Of a stretch of DNA of 39,329 nucleotides, positions 35,411 to 39,329 are shown one piece after another. The notes below the pieces were generated by a model, which saw only the letters and a program-made list of their open reading frames with translations, ran no database searches and was not told the DNA's origin. The stretch comes from Runella sp. (GTDB lineage Bacteria; Bacteroidota; Bacteroidia; Cytophagales; Spirosomataceae). Made by a program: the position numbers and the translations under genes. The stretch is taken from assembly GCF_027484545.1 (NCBI RefSeq), contig NZ_JAIXST010000305.1, positions 1-39,329 of the forward strand, given 5' to 3'. The first letter of the stretch is position 1, and each line of letters begins with the position of its first letter.

Positions 35411-35478
35411 CCAGCCCCCAGCCCCAATGGGGAGCTTTTTGATAGTAAGTACAAATCCCCCTTTGGGGTTAGGGGTGG
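35411..35478. repeat. GC-rich palindrome in the pheT leader
   Basis: The left arm 35411-35433 and right arm 35456-35478 form an imperfect inverted repeat of about 23 bases (CCAGCCCC... against CCACCCCT...), with a 22-base loop. It resembles in style the element inside rnr: C-rich arms starting CC-A/T-CACCCC-like and ending in GGGGA. Confidence 0.7.
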
Positions 35479-35489
35479 TAGTTGTAGCG

Positions 35490-35497
35490 CAAAATTA
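35490..35497 (-). promoter_or_regulatory. Possible -7 box of pheT
   Basis: TAATTTTG on the minus strand is a perfect TAnnTTTG, 87 bases before the ATG. No TTG lies at the expected -33 distance, so support is partial. Confidence 0.35.
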
Positions 35498-35539
35498 GAG
35501 GTTTTTGGGGAAATTTATGACTTTATAAGTCATCGATTG

Positions 35540-35607
35540 CCCCCAGAGGGGTCACAGGTTTATAGATAGTGTCACTATTGCTACAAACCTATGACTCTGG
35601 AGGGGTC
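35540..35607. repeat. Palindromic MITE-like element between pheT and the permease gene
   Basis: The arms, each about 33 bases, start CCCCCAGAGGGGTCA and, on the other strand, ACCCCTCCAGAGTCA; both continue with AGGTTT and TAG and meet in the exact palindrome ATAGTG-T-CACTAT (35566-35578). It holds no reading frame. Its termini and central palindrome suggest a small non-autonomous element or a processed structured RNA. Confidence 0.7.
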
Positions 35608-35625
35608 AAACTAATTTGTTTTATG

Positions 35626-38013
35626 CTATTCGGATTTCAATGAATTCACAGGGCTCATAAGGGCGGCTTTGATGGCTTGGTAGCTGATGGTTAGGAAAGA
35701 AGTGAGCATAATAATCAGCGTTGTATAGCCAAAAGCCCCCCACGAAATGGGGATGCGGTAGGCAAAATTTCGGAGCCATTGATCCATCAAATAGTACGCA
35801 ATCGGCGAAGCAACCACCACGGAAAGGAGAACCAATTTTAAGAAGGCCTTGGAAAATAAAGCCACAATCCCTGTGACCGAAGCGCCCAATACTTTGCGGA
35901 TTCCAATTTCTTTGGTGCGCTGCTGAATGGCTAAATGTGTTAAACCAAACAAACCCATGCCGCAGAGAAGCATCGAAAGAAGCGTAGCAAAGCCCACAAT
36001 TTTCTGCCAACGTTGTTCCTGAAGATATTCACGGTTGTTGAGTTCATCCATAAAATTGTACTCAAACACCGCATTAGGAAGGGCTTTTCGGTAGATCTTT
36101 TCAAAGGCTTTGATGCCTTCCTGCTGTCGATTTTTGTCAATTTTAAGCCAAATGCCTCCGTAATAGACATCGTTTGCAGTCATGACCAGCGGAGTAATTC
36201 GATTGCGAAGTGAACCGAAATGAAAATCCTTGACAACACCCACAATTCGGGCGGGCGACTTGATAAAAAAGTCTTCTGTTTTTACTAAGGTTCCAATAGG
36301 ATTGACTAAAGCTGCTGCTTTTACAAACGCCTCATTGACAATAACTTCCTGACGGGCGGAGAGGTTTTTTCCTTCTTTTAGACGAATGCCCAACACAGCT
36401 AAATAATTTTGGTCAATAGTTTGGTAAGTACTTTTCACTATGCGTTGATTCACTTTGGTTTTGTAATTACCGCCCCGTTCATCGCCAAATGAAACTTGTA
36501 CAATTGAGGGCTCTTTGGTTGCTTCGTTTTTAATAAATTCTGCAATGGGCTCGGTCTCGCGATTGCCACTGATGTACGAACGAATGACCTGATACGGATT
36601 GTAGCCCAGATCCTTGGTGCGGACGTAATTCATTTGTTGGTAAAAAACAATGGAAGAAATCAGCAAAATGGCCGCTAAGGCAAATTGAACAACCACCAAA
36701 CTTTGCCCCAAAAAACCGCCTCCGGAAAGCTTTTGTTTACTGTATAAAACTTCGGTGGGTTTGAAATTAGAAAGGATATAGGCAGGGTATAAGCCCGATA
36801 GTAATATATTGAGCAGCAATACAATAACGAAAGACACAATAAGCTTCCACTCAAAGATTTCCCTGATTTCAATTTTCTTATTGGCCAGTTCATTGAATAC
36901 TGGAAGCAAAATCAGCATAAGTAAAATAGCCAAAAGAAAGGCCGCTACGCATAAAATTGCCGATTCGCCCAAAAATTGGATGATAATTTGGCTTTGACGA
37001 CTGCCCGTTACTTTGCGAATTCCTACTTCTTTGGCCCGTTTGAGCGAACTTGCAATACTGATGTTGACAAAATTGATGCTCGCCATCAGTAAAATAAATA
37101 GCGCAATACCCAGAAAAACGTACGAATAAAGAGGGTTGCTGTAATTGATAGCCCCTCCTTCGCCGCCGGTATTTAAGGGATTTAAATGAATATCCGTAAT
37201 AGGCTGTAATCCATAACTCGTTTCAGGATCGTAGCCATTGTCTTTGATTTGTTCCTGCGCATTTCGGGCGTGAACTTGGTTGAATTTTTTAATGACCAAT
37301 GACGTATCCGCTTTAGGATTCAATACCACAAAAGTGCCGAGGTACGTATTCAACCAATTGGTATCTTCAAAACTCAACTGCATAAAACTAAAAGGATGCA
37401 GTACATCAAACTGAATGGAGGAGTTTTTAGGAGGATTTTCCACAACGCCCGAAATTACCAACGGTTTCCCCAAACGATCGGCGGAAGGATCGGCTTCCAT
37501 GTGTAAAATTTTACCAACGACGTTGGTTGAGTTGAAAAATTTGAGGGCGGTCTTTTCAGTAATTACTACCGACCCTACATCTTTCAGTACTGTTTTAGGA
37601 TTGCCATGAATCAACTTGAAACTAAAGACATTAAAGAAGTTAGGATCCACAAAAAGCAGTTGGAGTTTGAATGCTTTTTGGTCGGTGCGAATGTCACCGA
37701 AAATGGCTCCGCCCATTACTCGTACATACTCTTCCAATTCGGGTATTGCCGCTCTGAAAGCAGGACCCTGTATTTGCCCCGTACCTCCTGACGTTTGAGG
37801 GTCTTCGCCTTTATCGACAATCAAGGTAGTGGTAACTCGGTATAAATGAGGGCTTTTTTGGTGGAACGTATCAAAATTATGTTCATCCCGAATGTTTAAA
37901 ATAGCCAACAACACACAAGTGAGACCAAAGGCCAAACCAACGATGTTAATGCCTGAATACAGTCGATTTTGCCAAAGATGGCGCAACGCGATTTTGAAAT
38001 AATTATGCAGCAT
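35626..38013 (-). CDS. FtsX/MacB-type ABC transporter permease
   Basis: The 795-residue inner-membrane permease has the duplicated FtsX layout: an N-terminal helix (about 20-42), a periplasmic MacB_PCD-like domain (about 50-280), three or four helices (about 285-460) with the cytoplasmic motif K-R-A-K-E-V-G-I-R-K-V-T-G, a second periplasmic domain (about 465-670) and a final set of helices with Q-R-T-K-E-I-G-I-R-K-V-L-G-A. The C-terminus S-P-V-N-S-L-K-S-E is standard. Such permeases need a MacB-type ATPase, which is not adjacent. The start (38011-38013) overlaps by 11 bases the end of a broken sigma-factor gene, indicating a deletion that brought them together. Confidence 0.94.
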   Translation of the reverse strand: MLHNYFKIALRHLWQNRLYSGINIVGLAFGLTCVLLAILNIRDEHNFDTFHQKSPHLYRVTTTLIVDKGEDPQTSGGTGQIQGPAFRAAIPELEEYVRVMGGAIFGDIRTDQKAFKLQLLFVDPNFFNVFSFKLIHGNPKTVLKDVGSVVITEKTALKFFNSTNVVGKILHMEADPSADRLGKPLVISGVVENPPKNSSIQFDVLHPFSFMQLSFEDTNWLNTYLGTFVVLNPKADTSLVIKKFNQVHARNAQEQIKDNGYDPETSYGLQPITDIHLNPLNTGGEGGAINYSNPLYSYVFLGIALFILLMASINFVNISIASSLKRAKEVGIRKVTGSRQSQIIIQFLGESAILCVAAFLLAILLMLILLPVFNELANKKIEIREIFEWKLIVSFVIVLLLNILLSGLYPAYILSNFKPTEVLYSKQKLSGGGFLGQSLVVVQFALAAILLISSIVFYQQMNYVRTKDLGYNPYQVIRSYISGNRETEPIAEFIKNEATKEPSIVQVSFGDERGGNYKTKVNQRIVKSTYQTIDQNYLAVLGIRLKEGKNLSARQEVIVNEAFVKAAALVNPIGTLVKTEDFFIKSPARIVGVVKDFHFGSLRNRITPLVMTANDVYYGGIWLKIDKNRQQEGIKAFEKIYRKALPNAVFEYNFMDELNNREYLQEQRWQKIVGFATLLSMLLCGMGLFGLTHLAIQQRTKEIGIRKVLGASVTGIVALFSKAFLKLVLLSVVVASPIAYYLMDQWLRNFAYRIPISWGAFGYTTLIIMLTSFLTISYQAIKAALMSPVNSLKSE

Positions 38014-38413
38014 AAATTGAATACTCTTCCACGTCCCGTAAGTACAGTATGAGTTTTTGCTGTTCGGGCAATGCTTCTATCAGTTGCTGCATGAGAGCCG
38101 CGCTGTCGGCCAACTCTGTTTGCTGATAGGGTGAACTGCTTTCTGTTCTCAAGTCCTGCAAATCCAAATCTCCCGTAGTGGTTTGGTATGCTTTTGATTT
38201 CAGTTTATCCAAACACAGATTCCGGGTCATTTGTACCGCAAAAGCCTCCACACTTTGATACGATTCTAATTATTGACGATTGGTCCAAAGCTTCAACAAC
38301 ACTTCCTGCAAGGTATCCTCGGCCTCTTCACGATTGCGAAGAAACAGTTGTGCCAACCTGAAAAGTCGGCCCTGCGTGGGAAGTACCAGTTGTGTAAAGG
38401 CTTTTAGTTCCAT
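38003..38413 (-). pseudogene. ECF sigma factor, interrupted by in-frame stop and 3'-truncated
   Basis: A single frame encodes an ECF-type sigma factor: region 2 with R-L-A-Q-L-F-L-R-N-R-E-E-A-E-D-T-L-Q-E-V-L-L-K-L-W, then T-R-N-L-C-L-D-K-L-K, a linker, and region 4 start A-L-P-E-Q-Q-K-L-I-L-Y-L-R-D. A TAA at 38270-38272 interrupts the frame between L-W-T-N-R-Q and L-E-S-Y-Q-S-V-E-A-F; one base change would restore it. The 3' end is also missing: after E-E-Y-S the frame passes into the permease start, so the helix-turn-helix of region 4 is gone. Two independent lesions point to a real pseudogene rather than a sequencing error. I chose the start ATG at 38413 (M-E-L-K-A-F-T-Q-L). Confidence 0.88.
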
Positions 38414-38520
38414 TTCAAGAGCATAGACGATTGAGCCGAAAAAACATTGCAAATTATCGTTATTTTTTACAACTATTTTTTACTAAAATTTAACTTACAG
38501 ATATTGAGCTATTTACATAG

Positions 38521-38561
38521 CAAAACAAAAAGAGTAAGCCCACTATCAGCAGACTTGCTCT
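38521..38561 (-). terminator. Terminator of the sugar dehydrogenase gene
   Basis: On the minus strand a 13-base stem (38561-38549 with 38543-38531, one mismatch and several wobbles, 5-base loop) is followed by TTTTTGTTTTG, 22 bases after the stop codon. Confidence 0.7.
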
Positions 38562-38582
38562 CCTCCTATTTTTTTGCTTTAT

Positions 38583-39230
38583 CTACTCTACCACAGGAGT
38601 AACTTCAACGATTACATCCGCATTCCCTCCGTAGCTGGTACAGATGTAAACCTTTCCCGCAGGCGAAATGGCGATGTCTCGCAAGCGCCCGAATTGATTG
38701 ACAAAATACTGCGTCGGCGGACCGGTGATGGTACTCCCATCGGCGCTTAATTGGAAGCTATAAAGCGTTTGATTTTTTAAAGACACCATCAACAAATTGT
38801 TTTTCCAACGCGGATACGCATCATTATTATAGTAATCGAGTCCGCAAAAGGCCCAAGTAACACCTCCCGACGAAAAAATAGGCGGAACGACGGAATTTGC
38901 ATTGCAAAAGGTGATTTCTCCAGGCGTATCGCAGGGGCCTTCCACGTTGGGCCATCCATAATTTCTACCTGCCCGAAGGAGGTTGATTTCGTCTTCAATG
39001 TTCCCCCCGTGCGATGAACAATACAGTTTTCCGTTGGCATATACCATTCCCTGCGGATTACGATGCCCAATGCTCCAAACTGGGCTTCCTGCAATCGGAT
39101 TGTCGTTGGGAATCGTTCCGTCCAAATTCATCCGCAGGATTTTACCCGACAAATGAGCAGGATTTTGAGGTGCTTCCGTAATTCCCGCATCCCCCGTAGA
39201 TACAAACAGATTTGGCAGTGCGCGCAAAGT
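38583..39230 (-). pseudogene. PQQ-dependent sugar dehydrogenase, 3' part only (5' end lost)
   Basis: About 215 residues match the C-terminal half of soluble aldose/glucose-sorbosone dehydrogenases. They include S-T-G-D-A-G, N-P-x(n)-L-S-G-K-I-L-R, the PQQ-contacting I-G-H-R-N-P-Q-G, and N-Y-G-W-P-N-V-E-G. Upstream of about 39230 the frame continues but becomes unrelated (cysteine-rich residues, TTG-only start), and the N-terminal half with the signal peptide and catalytic His is absent. The junction coincides with the beginning of sequence that looks like an insertion. The fragment cannot make an active enzyme. If the N-terminus lies beyond the window, the missing part would still be separated by the inserted DNA. 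Confidence 0.8.
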
Positions 39231-39264
39231 AATGCTATAACAAAAAAATAGACAACGGGGGCAA

Positions 39265-39329
39265 ATGCCTAACTTTGGAGTGACTAAACTCAAAGATTAT
39301 GTACCTATTTTGCCCAAGTTGTCACAGCA
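39265..39329 (+). CDS. Partial reading frame at right edge, possible transposase N-terminus
   Basis: ATG at 39265-39267 opens a frame of 21 codons (M-P-N-F-G-V-T-K-L-K-D-Y-V-P-I-L) running off the window. It starts about 35 bases inside the point where the sugar dehydrogenase homology breaks off, which is where a transposase start would be in an insertion sequence. The family cannot be identified from so few residues. Confidence 0.35.
   Translation, partial: MPNFGVTKLKDYVPILPKLSQ

Noticed and set aside
35404-35454. Upstream extension of PheT by 17 residues
   Set aside because: It would translate half of a palindromic repeat; the family starts at M-K-I-S-Y-N-W at 35403.

Overview
The window reads as chromosomal DNA of a Bacteroidota bacterium, most likely order Cytophagales (a Runella/Dyadobacter/Spirosoma-type genome). 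This rests on TAnnTTTG -7 boxes in place of sigma70/Shine-Dalgarno signals, a LytS/LytTR two-component pair, FtsX/MacB-type permeases, a thioester alpha-2-macroglobulin lipoprotein, DUF2851, and a pheT / coiled-coil / zapA / rny cluster. No rRNA, tRNA or CRISPR array was seen. I cannot name the species.

Layout. 1-438: 3' remnant of an IS30-like transposase running into a small hypothetical gene. 573-2100 (-): a three-gene HipB-HipS-HipT toxin-antitoxin operon. 2449-4839 (+): RNase R carrying an in-frame palindromic insertion. 4895-9859 (-): a 1654-residue secreted protein of unknown function. 9938-12769 (+): a DUF2851 protein and an M28 metallopeptidase. 12896-15613: an AT-rich island with two divergent genes, one ending in a TIR/deoxyribosyltransferase-like domain and the other membrane-anchored with a PLD-like C-terminus; this is the best candidate for an undescribed, possibly defence-related system. 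15652-21126 (-): alpha-2-macroglobulin. 21349-23214 (+): histidine kinase and LytTR regulator. 23345-24970 (-): YbiT-like ABC-F ATPase. 25145-26437 (+): kynureninase. 26441-28033 (-): lipoprotein and Lgt. 28207-30238 (-): TolC-like protein and MacB/LolD-type ATPase. 30455-35403 (-): rny, zapA, a ZapB-like coiled coil and pheT. 35626-38013 (-): FtsX-type permease. 38003-38413 (-): a broken ECF sigma factor gene. 38583-39230 (-): the 3' part of a PQQ sugar dehydrogenase gene, apparently cut by another insertion at the right edge.

The strongest non-gene signals are dispersed repeats. GC-rich palindromes occur inside rnr, in the pheT leader and upstream of pheT. A triple-hairpin block lies between convergent genes. 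Degenerate tandem heptanucleotide tracts recur across the window, two of them encoding signal-peptide cores and one lying inside the alpha-2-macroglobulin gene. Both window edges show insertion-sequence damage and the right edge shows gene decay.
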